A stretch of 64,000 nt of DNA from Rhizomys pruinosus (taxonomy: Eukaryota; Chordata; Mammalia; Rodentia; Spalacidae): the NCBI GenBank assembly GCA_009823505.1, contig VZQC01008059.1:1626010-1690009 (forward strand), in the 5' to 3' direction. This document shows positions 21,759 through 33,659 of this stretch, piece after piece. The notes beneath the pieces are model-generated. The model did no database searches, was not told the DNA's origin, and was given only the letters and a program-made list of their open reading frames with translations. Positions within the stretch are counted from its first letter, which is position 1, and every line of letters begins with the position of its first letter. The position numbers and the translations under genes are program-made.

Positions 21759-22204
21759 TTACCTGGTGAAGAAATATACCAGAGAAAGTCTCTAGGAGGT
21801 TTTACAGTGAAGTATAGTTATACCTTTGAGTGTAAATCTAACTACTGCCACCCGTAGGAGTATGCCTTTTCCTAAGTCAGTATGCCTAGAAATTTCAGGA
21901 TAACTTTTGTGAACAATAAAAATGATGTATACCCTTTATCAAGTGATCAAAACGTTTAAGAATTTTTATGATTGGTTAGATACACTGTGTGGCCAAAATA
22001 ATGGTGTTCAGATATTATATTTAATACCCATTTTTCTCTAAAACATTTAATCTAGTAGCTCCACGAACTAATTCTAAATGGAGTAGAAAAGAAGTTCCAC
22101 ACATCAATCTGAGCAGAAGTATGGTAAATTCTGTATGCAAATAGTTGTCTCTTCTCCTGGAGGTGTGGCTGAGAAAGACACGTGCACAATTTACAAAGTG
22201 TTAC
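21759..22204. other. Unassigned AT-rich intergenic sequence
   Basis: No gene, SINE or L1 module recognised. No frame of interest on either strand. Confidence 0.4.
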
Positions 22205-22208
22205 AGGT

Positions 22209-22353
22209 GCCGGGCGTGATGATACATGCCTTTAATCCCAGTACTCGGGAGGCAGAGACAGGCAGGTCTCTGTGAGTTCAAGGCCAGCCTAGTCTACATA
22301 GTGAGCTCCAGGACAGCTAGACCATGTCTCAAAAAGACAAAAAAAAAAAAAAT
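22209..22353 (+). mobile_element. B1 SINE
   Basis: Full-length B1 starting GCCGGGCGTGATGATACATG and ending in 'tgtctcaaaaagac' plus A14. Similar 'aagtg(t/c)tacag' sequence on both sides fits a short TSD. Confidence 0.93.
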
Positions 22354-23088
22354 TCCAAGTGCTACAGGTCTTCCCTGGACTGGGCATTTAAGTTGAACAT
22401 TTCAAATGCTAGGAGATTGGGAAAATAAGCTAATCAGAATTCTAGCTAATAAGGATTTTACCCTAAAAAATAATGACAATGATTTCTGGGGATTATTCTT
22501 GTATCTTGTATCTATCTGGTTTTGAATAGCCCTTCTGAAGAGGAACATCTAGATTGCAAGCAACCTGCCTTAAAGATAAACAATACTGGCACAAAGTTAG
22601 AACTAACTGAGCTCCCCAGAAGTACAAGAATAAAGTAGTTAACATATCTCCAAAGTAATGAGTCAGTCCATCAAATAAGGAAATCCCTTCCACAAATGGG
22701 GATGGGAAAGCTGGATATTCAGATTCAAAGAATACAAATGGGCCATGATCTCACAATATATACATGTATCAATACAAATGGATTGAAGACATGGAATTAG
22801 ACTCGGACTACTGCTAGACAAAAAAAATAGAGTAAGACTGCACAGTATTTGTCTTTCCAGTGCTGAAATAAATATGACTCCAATCAGAAAAAAAAGTGGA
22901 AGTGGGCATTAGAAATATATCACATTAAATAGACTCATCACAAAATAGGAAAATAGAATAAAGAGAAAACTTATGAAACAGAGAAATTATTTGGAAATCA
23001 GCTCTCTTATAATGAGTTAATATTCACTCCTAAATTTCAACAACAGAAGACCTCAATTGCTCATTTAAAAATATACAAAGGAATTTTA

Positions 23089-23296
23089 TTATTTTGTATG
23101 TGTATGAATATATTGTTTACATGTAGATTGGTGCACCAGTGTCATGCAATGCTGCGGAAGTCAGAAGAGGGTGTCAGATTCCCCTGGAGCTGGAGTTAAA
23201 GACAGTTCTTAGCCACCACGTGGGTTCTGGGAATCGAACCTGGGTCCTCTACAAGAGCAGTTGGTGCCCTTAACTGCTGAGCCATCTCTCCCACCC
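23089..23296 (-). mobile_element. B2 SINE, antisense, older type
   Basis: Antisense B2 without the 17-nt internal duplication ('cccctggagctggagttaaa'). Related 'acaaaggaattttat' / 'acaaagaaattttat' on the two sides fits a TSD with one change. Confidence 0.9.
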
Positions 23297-23636
23297 CACA
23301 AAGAAATTTTATATATTTCATTTCCCCAAAGTAGACATATGAATAACAGACAAGCTCATATAAAGAGTAGTGCCCATCATTAAACTTTAGAGAAATGCAA
23401 ATAAATATAGTAAGATAGTTATCATAAACCTATATCAAGAAAAATGAATAAATGGTAAGGACATGGAGAAGATGAAACTCTTATTCTCTGTAGGTGTGAC
23501 TTTAAGGTGTTGCATTTGCTCTGGAAAATAATGTGGATTTTTATAATGATCAAAAAAAGAACTAACATTTAGCTGAGCTAATCTACTTTTATGTACATAA
23601 AATTTGAAGTCAGGATCTTAGAGAAATATGTATTTT

Positions 23637-23640
<4 letters not shown>

Positions 23641-23686
<46 letters not shown>

Positions 23687-23702
23687 GTGTGTGGTGTGGT
23701 GT
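23641..23702. repeat. (TG)n microsatellite
   Basis: About 43 bp of pure TG followed by degenerate TGGTG units. Confidence 0.96.
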
Positions 23703-23939
23703 GTTAGTACTGTTTCCAAAAGTAAAATTATTTAAATACCATATGTTTACTGACAGAGGCATGGGTTAAGAAATTATAGAATATTAATACCATGGAATAT
23801 TCTTATTTTAAAAGGAAGGCATTCTACTCTGTGTGGCAATATGAATACACCTAGAAATTATTTCACTTAGTGAAATTACTCAAGCAAATGTAAATACTGC
23901 ATTTCATCTTCTTACAAGAAGTACTTCATTGGATTACTT

Positions 23940-24465
23940 GCTTTTTATGTTTAGTTTTTTCGATTTCTTTGTGTATTTTGGATATATTCCCTCAGTGAGA
24001 TGAACAGCTGGCAGATATTTTTCCCATTCATTAGGTTGCCTCTTCACTGAAATGATAGTGTCTTTTGAAGTAGAGAAACTTCTCAGTTTCATGAGGTCCT
24101 ACTTGTCAACTGTTGCTCTTCATGCCTGGGTTTTCATGATCCTGGTAAGAAATTTCTTTCCTGTGCCTGTAATTCTCAGTGTTTTCCCTCCTCCCTCCTC
24201 TATCAGATTCAAGGTATCAAGTCTCATGTGAGGTCCCTGATACCATTCAGAGTTGAGATTTGTTCTAGGCGATGGATAGAGCTGTACATTTCTTTTCATG
24301 CACATAGCTATCCAGTGTGATCACCATCATTCATTGCGCATGCTGTCTGTTTTTCAGTATGTATTTCTGGCTCTTTTGTCAAAAATCAGGTGGTTGTAAA
24401 GTCCTGTGCTTAATCTGGGTCCTCAATTCTATTCCATTAATCAATGTATCTGTGTAAAAAACTAA
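23940..24465 (-). mobile_element. Old LINE-1 ORF2 remnant, antisense
   Basis: Antisense ORF2 landmarks are present: 'catgaggtcctacttgtcaa' (24091), 'ttcagagttgagatttgttc' (24246) and 'tccattaatcaatgtatctg' (24433). They have the same order and spacing as the younger antisense L1 at 62814-64000, but are much more diverged. Confidence 0.75.
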
Positions 24466-25059
24466 CAATCAATCATGAAATATTGGTATAATGGTGATTG
24501 ACAGGGGAAGAAGAAAATTAGTTACTATATAATGAGCATAAATTTGGAGTTATTCAATGTGAGCAAGTCTTAAAGATATGCTGTACAATATTTTGAACTA
24601 GAGTTATTAATAATGTTCCCTGAACCTAAATGCCTTGAATGATGTTTCTAGTGTTTGAGGATTTTATGCGTGTACATAAAGTGCTTTGACCAATCTGTCA
24701 TCCATTCCCTGCCTTCTAATTTATACCCTACTCCCCCCAAACACTTTTTCCTGTTAACCTGAGGTGCTCTGTTTTTAACCCCATGGAGTTCACTTGGTAT
24801 TTCTTGTATGGGCATATGTAGGGCCATCTATCTTAGCATGGGTAGCCTTTCAAGAGCCAAATCCATGAGAAAAATTGACTCTCCCTACCCTGCCAGCCAT
24901 CAATGGCCCATAGCTCTACCATCCATGCAGGTATTTTGGTTGGCTTGATCTTATTCCTGTCTAGGGTGAGCAGTCACAGCTTTTGTGACTTCATGACTGC
25001 CACTCTCATGCCTGCCACACACTATTTCCCTGGAGGTGTCATTTATGTCATTAATAACA
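24466..25059. other. Unassigned; part may be L1 3' UTR
   Basis: 24466-24700 has no recognised feature. 24700-25050 resembles rodent L1 3' UTR in the antisense direction, but the match is too weak to border. Confidence 0.35.
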
Positions 25060-25630
25060 TCTTTTGGTTAAAAAAGAAGATATTTAACAATTAAAAATGT
25101 TGGTAAAATAATATTTTCACTCTTTATTGATACATGCTACAACCATTCATAATTTATCTACATGTAATCCTATGGTGTGTTCTATCATATAGGAATATTA
25201 ATATTCATATTCTAAAAAAAGAAAGATGTAAAGTTATACATCTTTTTACCTGCAGGCAACTTTATTATTAAAATGTGAATCTATAAATGTGCTTTGGAAT
25301 TAACCTATAGTGTATTTTCAGAGTTTGTAATTTTAATTTATGTGTGGAGTGTATATATGCATATTTTGGAATAATATAAAATCAAAGAACACAAAAAAAG
25401 AGAGCGAAAAACCTATTCAAAGAACTGACCAAAACAGTAAATTTGTGCATCGAAAAGGTTATAAAAGACTGAGAAAAATATGCAAGATAGGACTTAACGT
25501 GTATGACAGAATAAACTCTGGCGGGGGGGCAGAAGGGCATGAGAGGTGGGCATGGATGGCGGAATGAGTCTAAATTTGATTAAAAGAAATGTATGAAATG
25601 TGCTCAATAAAAATTTAAAAGTTAAAAAAA
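25060..25630 (+). mobile_element. LINE-1 3' UTR, second copy of the 19.5-20.1 kb variant
   Basis: Aligned by eye with 19510-20095 almost throughout, including 'ctacaaccattcataattta', 'gtgctttggaattaacctat' and the terminal CTCAATAAAAATT module. Differences are scattered substitutions and small indels. Confidence 0.8.
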
Positions 25631-25639
25631 GTTTGTCCT

Positions 25640-26330
25640 TTTTTTGCTCTTTTAATATTTTATTGATGTTTGGTGCATTTCATACATCATTCCTCAGTCC
25701 AATTTAAACTCATTCCCTTTCCATGCCCCACCCCACCTGAGTTCATGCATTCTGCCATACATGTCTTGTATCTTTTTCTGAGTCTTTTTAAAGTTTTACT
25801 ATGCAGAAGTTTATTGCGTTGGGCAGAAGTTTACTGTTTCGGTCAGTTCTTTGTCCCAGTCCTTTTATTGTTGTTATTCCCTCCAATTTGTATTGCTTCA
25901 AAATATGCATAGCCGGGCATGGTGGTGCCCGCCTTTAATCCTAGCACTTGGGAGGCAGAGGCAGGCGGATCTCTGTGAGTTCAAGGCCAGCCTGGTCTAC
26001 AAAGCGAGTTCCAGGCCAGCTGAGACTAAAGGTAAACCCTGTCTCAAAAAGACCAAAAAAATACCAAAAAAAGCATAAATATATATGCATATATGTACAT
26101 GTATGTACATACATATATGTATATATGTCACATATACTAAAATTATGTCTTCTGAAAATAGACTGTATGTTAATTCCAAATCATATTTTGGAATTCACAT
26201 TTTTCCTTTTAATTTTATATTACTCTGAAATATGCATACATGTCCACTACCCATTTACCAAAATTACAAAGCCTGAAAATAAATGGTAGGTTAATTCTAG
26301 AGCCTGTTAAGGGATTCACATTCTAAGAGC
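25640..26330 (-). mobile_element. LINE-1 3' UTR, antisense
   Basis: Antisense terminal block (C-rich 'ccatgccccaccccacctga', then 'tcatgcattctgcca') followed by the L1 3' UTR interior to about 26330. It is interrupted by a B1 at 25912-26066 and an AT-rich microsatellite at 26075-26135. Confidence 0.8.
25912..26066 (+). mobile_element. B1 SINE
   Basis: Full-length B1 (AGCCGGGCATGGTGGTGCCC to CTGTCTCAAAAAGACCAAAA) inside an antisense L1 3' UTR. Confidence 0.95.
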
Positions 26331-26344
26331 ACAGTTGCTTTCAT

Positions 26345-26770
26345 AAAAAAGACTCAAAAGGCTCAAAATGAGCCTACCATCTGACTCAGTCATACAACTC
26401 CTGGGTATATACACACAAGACTCATCCTTCAACAGAGATACATAGACATCCATGGTTATTGCAGCTCTCTTCACAATAGCAAAGAGCTGGAACCAATCCA
26501 AGTGTCCCTCAACCAAGGAGTGGATAAAGAAAATGTGGTACATCTACACAATGGGGTTCTATGCAGTAGTAAAGAAAGATAATAACATGAAATTTTCAGG
26601 TAAGAAATGTCACTAGAAGATATTATGCTAAGTGAAGTAACACAGTCCCAGAAAAACAAATGGTATCCCTCATTTGTGAATGCTAGCACCAAATACCTAG
26701 TTGTAAGGCAAACTGAGCAATGTTAATGTTATGTACTGTTTTACTTGAAAACAACTATGCTCTCAGATAA
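26345..26770 (+). mobile_element. LINE-1 ORF2 C-terminus, decayed
   Basis: A sense copy of the ORF2 C-terminal region (motif region ENVVHLHNGVLCSS-like in one frame, broken by stops and deletions), ending in the 'tgaatgctagcaccaaat' module at the ORF2 end. Confidence 0.8.
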
Positions 26771-26783
26771 GAATATCATATTG

Positions 26784-26946
26784 AGCCGGGCGTGGTGGCA
26801 CACAACTTTAATCCTAGCACTTGGGAGGCAGAGGCAGGTGGATCTTTGTGAATTCAAGGCCAGCCTGGTCTACAGAGTGAGTTCCAGGACAGCTGGGGCT
26901 ACAGGGAGACCCTGTTTCGAAAAAAAAAAAAAAAAAAAAAAAAAAA
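26784..26946 (+). mobile_element. B1 SINE with long poly(A)
   Basis: Full-length B1 plus A26. The TSD-like sequence AAGAATATCATATTGA before it and AAGAATATCGTATTGA after it differ at one base. Confidence 0.95.
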
Positions 26947-28116
26947 GAATATCGTATTGAGATTTGTACATTTTATATAACATTTCTTAATCAAATTTAG
27001 ATCCACTGCCATGTCCCCTGCCCTAGCTCCCACACCCCCGCTGATTTCCATGCACTCTGCTATATATGTCAGTCCCATTTGGTCAAGCATATTTGCCCGA
27101 TTCACTGAAAATTCATTCACTGAAGTCTATTCAGCCAATGTAGAGATCTAAAGTAGAGTCTACTCTCCCTCGCCCAGCCATAATTAATTACCAACAGTTC
27201 TCAGGCAAGGGCCAGCTTGCCACTACTACTGCAGAGTTCCACAACTGGTCACATATAGAGAATATACATCAGAGTGATTCCCACCTCTAGATGACAGAAG
27301 TCATTTTTAATATTGACATTTTTATCCAATTTTGTACATTTAATACAATGTATCACCATTGCTATAAGTTCACATGAGCAAGTTGCCAGGCTTCTGGAAT
27401 CTTCTGCTCCCCTGTCATTCACCACCCCTGGCTCTTACAGTCTTTCTCCCCCCTCTTCTGTAATAATCCCTGAGCCCTGGGTGCCAGAGTTTTCATATAG
27501 GATTCTTATCCATAAACACACTCCCTGTGATCTAATATTTTCTACATTTGGGCCAGTTGTGGTTTTCTTTGTTTTTCACCATGAGGAAGCTTCTCTGGCA
27601 AGAGTTAAGATATGCATTATCAGTCTCTCTGCCTCCTGTTCCTCTATGTTCTTTGAGTCTTGGGTTTAGAGGTTGCATTATAAATGTGTCACCCGGGCTG
27701 GAGAGATGGCCTAGCGGTTAAGAGCGCCGACCGCTCTTGCAGAGGACCCGGATTCGATCCCCAGCACCCACATGGCGGCCGAGAACCCTCTGAAACTCCA
27801 ATTCCAGGAGAACTCCAGTTCCAGGGGAATCCGACGCCCTTTTCTGACCTCCGCGGCATTGCACGTCACGGGTGCACAAACTTGCATGCAGACAATGCAT
27901 TCATACACATACAGAAATAAATAAAATTAAAAAATAAATAAATAAAATAAAATAAATGTGTCACCTATGGATGAGAATCTTACAAACATTTATTCTCTGT
28001 ATTTGGGCAGTTGTAGGATACAGTAACCTTCTTCATCTGTTGCAAAGAGAAGATTCCTTGATGACTGGTAAAAGGCATACTTCTCTGTAAATATAAGGAT
28101 AGGCAGGTATGCTCTT
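26947..28116 (-). mobile_element. LINE-1 3' UTR pieces, antisense
   Basis: 26960-27260 and 27300-28116 are antisense L1 3' UTR modules. Landmarks are the 'ctctccctcgcccagcc' module (27164), 'tgagtcttgggtttagaggt' (27655) and 'tctgttgcaaagagaaga' (28036), which recur near 35240, 37140 and 38880. A B2 at 27694-27952 splits them. Possibly two fragments. Confidence 0.75.
27694..27952 (+). mobile_element. Young B2 SINE with 13-bp TSD
   Basis: Full-length CpG-rich B2 with the 17-nt internal duplication. The TSD TAAATGTGTCACC lies at 27681-27693 and 27953-27965. Confidence 0.96.
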
Positions 28117-28130
28117 AAGAGATGGGCTTA

Positions 28131-28386
28131 GGGGGCTGGAGAGATGGCCTAGTGGTTAAGAGCGCCGACCGCTCTTACAGAGGACCCGGGTTCAATCCCC
28201 AGCACCCACATGGCGGCCAAGAACCATCTGAAACTCCAATTCCAGGAGACCTCCAGTTCCAGGGGAATCCGAGACCCTCTTCTGACCTCCGCGGCATTGC
28301 AACACACGGGTGCACAGACCTGCATGCAGACAGTACACTGATACACATACAGAAATAAATAAAATTTTTAAAAAAATTTAAAAAAA
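28131..28386 (+). mobile_element. Young B2 SINE with 14-bp TSD
   Basis: Full-length B2 of the same subfamily. The TSD AAGAGATGGGCTTA lies at 28117-28130 and 28387-28400. Confidence 0.96.
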
Positions 28387-28397
28387 AAGAGATGGGC

Positions 28398-28475
28398 TTA
28401 GAATATAGCTCAGTGGTAAAGGATAAGCTTTGCATATGTGAGGCCCTGAGATTGATCATTGGTACCTCAAAATAA
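28398..28475 (+). mobile_element. ID (BC1-like) SINE remnant
   Basis: tRNA-derived sequence ATATAGCTCAGTGGTAAAGG with the descending part 'gaggccctgagattgatcat'. This is the ID/BC1 pattern. Confidence 0.7.
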
Positions 28476-28544
28476 CTTGCAACATGCATTAGAGGGGTTA
28501 AGTGTTCTTTTCACAATGAAAACAATGAATCTTCACTCTAAAAA

Positions 28545-28757
28545 CATTTTTATTTTAATTGGTTTTATGTGTATGAGTGTTTTTTCCATCATGTATATAG
28601 GAGTACCACTGCACACAGAAGCCAGAAGAGTACATCAGGTCCCCTGAAACTAGAGTTAAAGATGGTTGCTGGCCAAGACATAGGTGCTGGGACCTGAATC
28701 TAGGTCTTCTGCAAGAACTCCCAGTGTTCTTAACCACTGAGTCATCCCTCAAGCATT
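28545..28757 (-). mobile_element. B2/B3-type SINE, antisense, old
   Basis: Antisense tRNA-type SINE: 'ttatgtgtatgagtgttttt' tail side and 'gttcttaaccactgagtcat' head side. The 17-nt duplication is absent. Confidence 0.85.
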
Positions 28758-30497
28758 TTTAAAACATTTTTTCAAAGATAGAAGACTAGACTGAGAAACT
28801 TTCTGAATTGTTTCATAAGCACCATAAAGATTAGAGGAAAATGAAGAAATAACTGTTCACATGCCTATTCTGTGATAAAGTCCCTAAAGATGTAAGGAAG
28901 AGAAAGATCCTACTAAAACATAATAAAGGCTACAGATGACAAACCTACAGGTAGCTTTCTACCAAATGGAGACAACTCATGAGAATAAGATGGAAGTCTA
29001 CAGACAAGAAAGTGATGTCTTAAACAGACTGTGGAGAAATAAACATTAATCCAGACTCTGTATCCAGATCAACTACAATTTTGATCACATTAAATAAAAG
29101 AGTGTGAACACTAGTCATGACATGTCCTAGCCCAAGTCCTCAGAATTCACTGTCCTTGTATATGCTGAACATTATGGATGAAAGAGTCTGACCTTTGGCC
29201 CACTTTGGCTGCAAAAGTATGCTGAGTTAACGGGTTGGCTATAGCTGAAGTGCTGGGAAATTAATTGTCCTAGTACCTCCATCAATATAAAACAAAATGG
29301 AGTGAGATATACTTAACAGGGTCGTTATTCTGGAGCTTGTTCTGTATAGTTTCCAATAGATGCAGCAAGATCAAGGCCTTGTTCTCCACAGGTGTAAAGT
29401 GTTGTATATTGCAACACTGTGGCTTCCTTCCCCATCATCTGTGCTATTCCTCAACTAAATGTTTCTGCAGTTACCTTAGAAGCAACTATTTAAACTCAAA
29501 TACTGATTCTGTGATCATTGCTGAGAAAATTTAATCTAAACAAACATTGCTAAACTGTAGACATTTACTTCATGGAAGCTTGTTTTGTTGTCTACTAGAA
29601 TCACTATGATATGGAGAGAGTATATCAAAAGTTATCCTTCATGCAGGGAGGGAAAGCAAAACCAGCACATGAACCAACCAGCAGTATTCGACTTTTCTGT
29701 CATCAATTCTGTCATCAGACATTTGCCTATCTTCTTCAATGCTGAAATCCATCCTCTGTACTACATCCTCTGTGCATAAATAACCTTTCAGTGGCTGTAT
29801 ATCCACAGATACCTCACTTTACCATCACATTAGAATGTTAGCTTCTTTGTGTTTGACATTTAATTGTTTGACATCTGGTTTGACATGTAATTGTCCTCAA
29901 CCTTATGAATGTATGAATCTATTGTCTATGAACTGGGATGATTTTAATAACAAGTATGCTATCGGTCTTATTATTATCTGTATGTCTCTGTGTCAGGCAT
30001 AGAAAAATGTTTCCTTCTCTTCGATTTTCCTGTTTATGACAATGTAGTTAAATACTTATTTTCAAATGTATGTCTCTCAGAAAATGAAGTGACTCTTAAC
30101 CAGAAGTCTTATATATTTCTTCAGTCTACTAAATGGCATTCTTAACTCTTTCAATTTTTTTTTTCAATTTTACATTTTTTTCCTCTAGTTCTGTTCTCCT
30201 TTTAAAATGTTTCATAGGTCTTCTTTTGAGCTTTATTATCTATGTTCCCTCTTTTAAAATTGTCTTGCCTGCTTTCCATCTACTTCTTTATTAAGCAACA
30301 CATTCAATATTTTTAAACTTCTAGCATCTACATGCAAATTCTAAGTTCATATTTTTCTCTTAATATTACAGTCTCTGGGGCATGATCTTGATTTTTAATT
30401 GAATTACATCTTATTTCTTGTAAGCCATACAAAATTTGCTCTAAATAAATTGCATTCTCAATGAATGACGAATGAGGCATCATGTGCAGGAGTGCTC
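28758..30497. other. Unassigned AT-rich region 3' of OR copy 2
   Basis: About 1.7 kb with no recognised repeat and no convincing gene. Frames of about 65 codons are within chance expectation. An AATAAA on the minus strand (30287-30292) could serve as a polyadenylation signal for OR copy 2, about 560 bp past its stop. A short direct repeat 'tttgacat.taattg' occurs near 29850-29895. Confidence 0.4.
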
Positions 30498-30512
30498 AAA
30501 GAAATAGAAGAT

Positions 30513-30760
30513 GGGGCTGGAGAGATGGCCTAGCGGTTAAGGGCGCTGACCGCTCTTGCAGAGGACCCAGGTTCGATCCCCAGCACCCACATGGCGGCCG
30601 AGAACCGTCTGAAACTCCGGTTCTGGGAGAACTCCAGTTCCAGGGGAGTCCAACGCCCTCTTCTGACCTCCGCGGCATTGCACGACACGGGTGCACAGAC
30701 TTGCATGCAGACAGTGCATTCATGCATATACAGAGATGGATGGAATTAATTTAAAAAAAA
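30513..30760 (+). mobile_element. Young B2 SINE with 15-bp TSD, 3' of OR copy 2
   Basis: Full-length B2 with the internal duplication (second unit slightly changed). The TSD AAAGAAATAGAAGAT lies at 30498-30512 and 30761-30775. It is 93 bp past the OR stop, so it may lie in the 3' UTR. Confidence 0.96.
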
Positions 30761-30853
30761 AAAGAAATAGAAGATAAGGAATAATTATAAGGAAAGTATT
30801 ATTAGATAACAGAGGTCCAAGAAAGTTTCACATAGCTTGCAAACATGCTACCA

Positions 30854-31795
30854 TTAATGAACTAAGCCCAGTGTAGAAAATGCTTTTCTACCAACATTTC
30901 TGAATGCACTCTTGACCTCTTTGTTCCTCAGGCTGTAGACCAGAGGGTTCAGCATGGGGATGACCATGGTGTAGAACATGGAAGCCATTTTGTCTCTATC
31001 CATGGAGTGACTGGAGCTGGGCTGTAAGTACATGTAGATGATTGTCCCATAGAACATGGATACAGTGGTGAGATGAGATGCACATGTGGAGAAGGCCTTT
31101 TTCCAACCTTCAGCTGAACGCATCCTCAGAATTGCAACAAAAATAAGCAGATAAGAGTTAAAGATAACCAACAGAGAAAAAAGAGAATTAAATGATGCCA
31201 AGGTAAAGACTATAATTTCATTTATATAAATATCAGAACAAGACAAATCCAGTAGTGGGGGAATGTCACAGAAAAAATGACTAATCACATTGGAATGACA
31301 GAAAGAGAGGCAGAAAGTGAAGGCAACATGGATGGAGGACTGCAAGAATCCACTGATGTAGCAGCAGGTGACCATTAGGACACATGTAGTGTTTGTCATG
31401 GTGGTGGTGTAATGCAGGGGTTTACACACTGCTGCATACCTATCAAAGGCCATTGCAGCCAGGAGGTAATTTTCAGCAGTTGCAGAGGCTATCAAGAAAA
31501 ACAACTGAGCAGCACACCCATTATAGGATATGACTTTATGTTCTGACAGGAATCCTTCCATTACTTTGGGAGTGACAGCTGAGGCATAGATGAAGTCCAC
31601 TAGGGAGAGATTGCTGAGGAAAAAGTACATGGGCGTGTGGAGTCTGGAGTCCAGCAGAATCAACATGAACATCCCAAGGTTCCCAATCAGTGATATCAAA
31701 TAAACTAGAGTGAAGATTATAAATAAAGGGACTTGCAGCTCCATGGTTTCTGTCAAACCCACAAGAACAAATTCAGTCACCTCTGAAGTATTCAT
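30854..31795 (-). CDS. Olfactory receptor, OR5B-like, copy 2 (313 aa)
   Basis: An intact class II odorant receptor, a seven-transmembrane GPCR for odorants in sensory-neuron cilia. Visible features: N-glycosylation site N2-T-S, GN at 38-39, [13 protein letters not shown] at 55-67, C94 and C176 for the loop disulfide, canonical [15 protein letters not shown] at 115-129, [10 protein letters not shown] at 233-242, and [15 protein letters not shown] at 280-294. By eye it is about 80% identical to copy 1 over the first 130 residues, so the two are close paralogues in the same orientation. The ATG gives the family's usual N-terminus and lies about 30 nt inside the exon defined by the acceptor at 31828. 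OR5B assignment rests on remembered family motifs, not a search. Confidence 0.96.
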   Translation of the reverse strand: MNTSEVTEFVLVGLTETMELQVPLFIIFTLVYLISLIGNLGMFMLILLDSRLHTPMYFFLSNLSLVDFIYASAVTPKVMEGFLSEHKVISYNGCAAQLFFLIASATAENYLLAAMAFDRYAAVCKPLHYTTTMTNTTCVLMVTCCYISGFLQSSIHVAFTFCLSFCHSNVISHFFCDIPPLLDLSCSDIYINEIIVFTLASFNSLFSLLVIFNSYLLIFVAILRMRSAEGWKKAFSTCASHLTTVSMFYGTIIYMYLQPSSSHSMDRDKMASMFYTMVIPMLNPLVYSLRNKEVKSAFRNVGRKAFSTLGLVH

Positions 31796-31827
31796 CGAAG
31801 TCGTTAGAGAATCACAAAGAGATATAT

Positions 31828-31842
31828 CTAGGACAAGAGGAA
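31828..31842 (-). other. Splice acceptor of the OR copy 2 coding exon
   Basis: Minus-strand GTTCCTCTTGTCCTAG, the same acceptor as in OR copy 1. The exon would begin at 31827, 32 nt before the ATG. Homology with copy 1 continues upstream into the intron ('gttgaacat', 'gagcaagttctc'). Confidence 0.65.
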
Positions 31843-32154
31843 CAAATTAAATATATGCTCGTTGAACATCATCATGATATATGAAGTATGAGCAAGTTCT
31901 CTTGTCTCTGTTTTCACTTATTTGTCCACTGCAGAGGCTGAGGGTAGGATGATAGCCTGAAACTGGTGAGGAACATGTGGCCGCAATTTAGTGTTTTATG
32001 ACAAACTGGCAAAAGAATTTTCTATTTCCAACATTTCCTTCACCACTTTGAATATATGCAATGATATAGGGACATTCAGATTTTCTCCATAGTTTATGGG
32101 GTCTCTATTTAGATATATGCCTTTAAGTTGACATATTTCAGCATGTCAGGGAAC

Positions 32155-32475
32155 AAAGGAACAGAGCCAATGAGACAGCCCAGAGAGTGAAGACTGAGCC
32201 TGACATCCTGAGGTTTATTTCCAGGACACACATGGTACAATGAAATATTTAACTTCTGCAAATTTTCTCTGAACTCTAGATGTACACTCTGACTGGGTAT
32301 TGACTACACATGCATACATGCAAACACATGTAACACACACACACACACATGCACACAAAACACGCAAAGTAATCAAAAGAAAAATGAAAAACAATAAAGA
32401 ATGAGGATGTATCTCAGTTGTAGGGCACTGTCTCCAGAACAAAATAAATAAATAAATAAATAAATAAATAAATAG
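32155..32475 (+). mobile_element. Old tRNA-derived SINE (B3/B4-like), ID remnant and (AAAT)n
   Basis: 32160-32360 reads 'gccaatgagacagcccagag', then 'ctgaggtttatttccaggac' and a CA-rich 3' part, like an old B3/B4. 32398-32440 ('gaggatgtatctcagttgta') resembles an ID head. A pure AAAT tetranucleotide run follows at 32441-32475. Confidence 0.6.
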
Positions 32476-33659
32476 TAATCAATTTATCAATTAATTCACT
32501 AAAGCAGCAGATTTTCCAGAGGAAAATAAGAAATAAATCTCTAGTTTCTTTCTTCTCCTGTCACAATCTTTCTTTTCCATGTAGATTAACGTTTCCTTTT
32601 CCCAACATCACCAGTGTTTTTGCCACACTCATGTTTGATGAGAGAATAAAAGTAAATGAAAATGTGGCTCTCATCCTCCCACAGATGCTTTCTGCTCTCA
32701 CACAGGCCATATTTCATAGTGCATCTGGTTGGATCCCCTTCTATGGTGGCTAAGGGGAGAGATGACTGTGCATCTGTAGTTACAATGTAAGAGGGCCATT
32801 CTCCCAGAGAGATATCTCTGACTCAGGAATGTTAGTCATACTGAATTCTCTATGCTACATATCCTTATTATTCAAGTCAAGATGCTTCTTTCTTGTCTTT
32901 TAGTATAACCATGTTGAAAATCACTTGATCATTATCTCACTGCATGTTCCTGTGCTCTTTCTCTAAGTATAATTAACACCCAGGCTTTGTATGAAAGGAA
33001 TCTGATTATCCTGACCATGAAAATCTGAATACTGTAGAAGAGCATGGTATAGAGTATATTGGAAATTAAAATGAACCCAGAAAAAGAAGACTGATAGCAA
33101 CAGTGTGTCTGTCTTACAGGGGTTTAAATTGTCTGGACATTATCTTCTACTGTTTATGTCAGTCATAAAATAGAAATGGTTAGACATTATTTCCCATTTT
33201 ACAAGTCTAATTTGCTCTGGATCATGTTGGTTTTTGCATTTTTAAATTAATTTGTTTTTAGACAATATCGCTCACATTTGCATTGCACACAAATCACTTT
33301 CACACACACACACACACACACACACCCCCGTCGTCATCTCCCCATCTTCCGTAGTTTCCTCTCTCACACACATTCATGTCTATTCTGATTATTTTCTTTT
33401 TTGTGATCTACTGAGGTTAACCAGGGCTATGTGCACATGGTTTTAGGGTTATCACTAGAGTCTTGGATACACAACTAAAGACAGTGATTCCTGCACTCCC
33501 TCTGCAGTAGTTGTATCTAGTCTAGAGTATGGTGTTTTGTAGCCATTTACCGTATCTTTGAGTCTCTTTGGTATTTCCAATCCCCTATTTCACAATGTTC
33601 CAAAAACCTTAAGGTTGCTTGTATGAATGCCTTGTTTAGAATGCATGCCTTTTAAATAC
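32476..33659. other. Unassigned OR copy 2 upstream sequence; (CA)n at 33300-33325
   Basis: No repeat recognised apart from the short CA run. It would be intron of OR copy 2 if the conserved block at 33660-34370 contains its first exon. Confidence 0.4.

Larger units (their letters stand above)
22680..23930 (+). mobile_element. Old LINE-1 ORF2 remnant
   Basis: Decayed ORF2-like sequence in sense: a 'ttcaaagaatacaaatgggc' region near 22725, 'tagagaaatgcaaataaat' near 23390, and a 'ataccatggaatattcttat' region near 23790 that corresponds to the ORF2 C-terminus. It is interrupted by a B2 (23089-23296) and a TG microsatellite. Many stops. Confidence 0.6.

Noticed and set aside
25640..26770. Second twin-primed L1 (antisense 25640-26330 followed by sense 26345-26770)
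   Set aside because: The antisense part is 3' UTR and the sense part is ORF2, so they are not the adjacent 5'/3' segments that twin priming would give. Two independent fragments are simpler.
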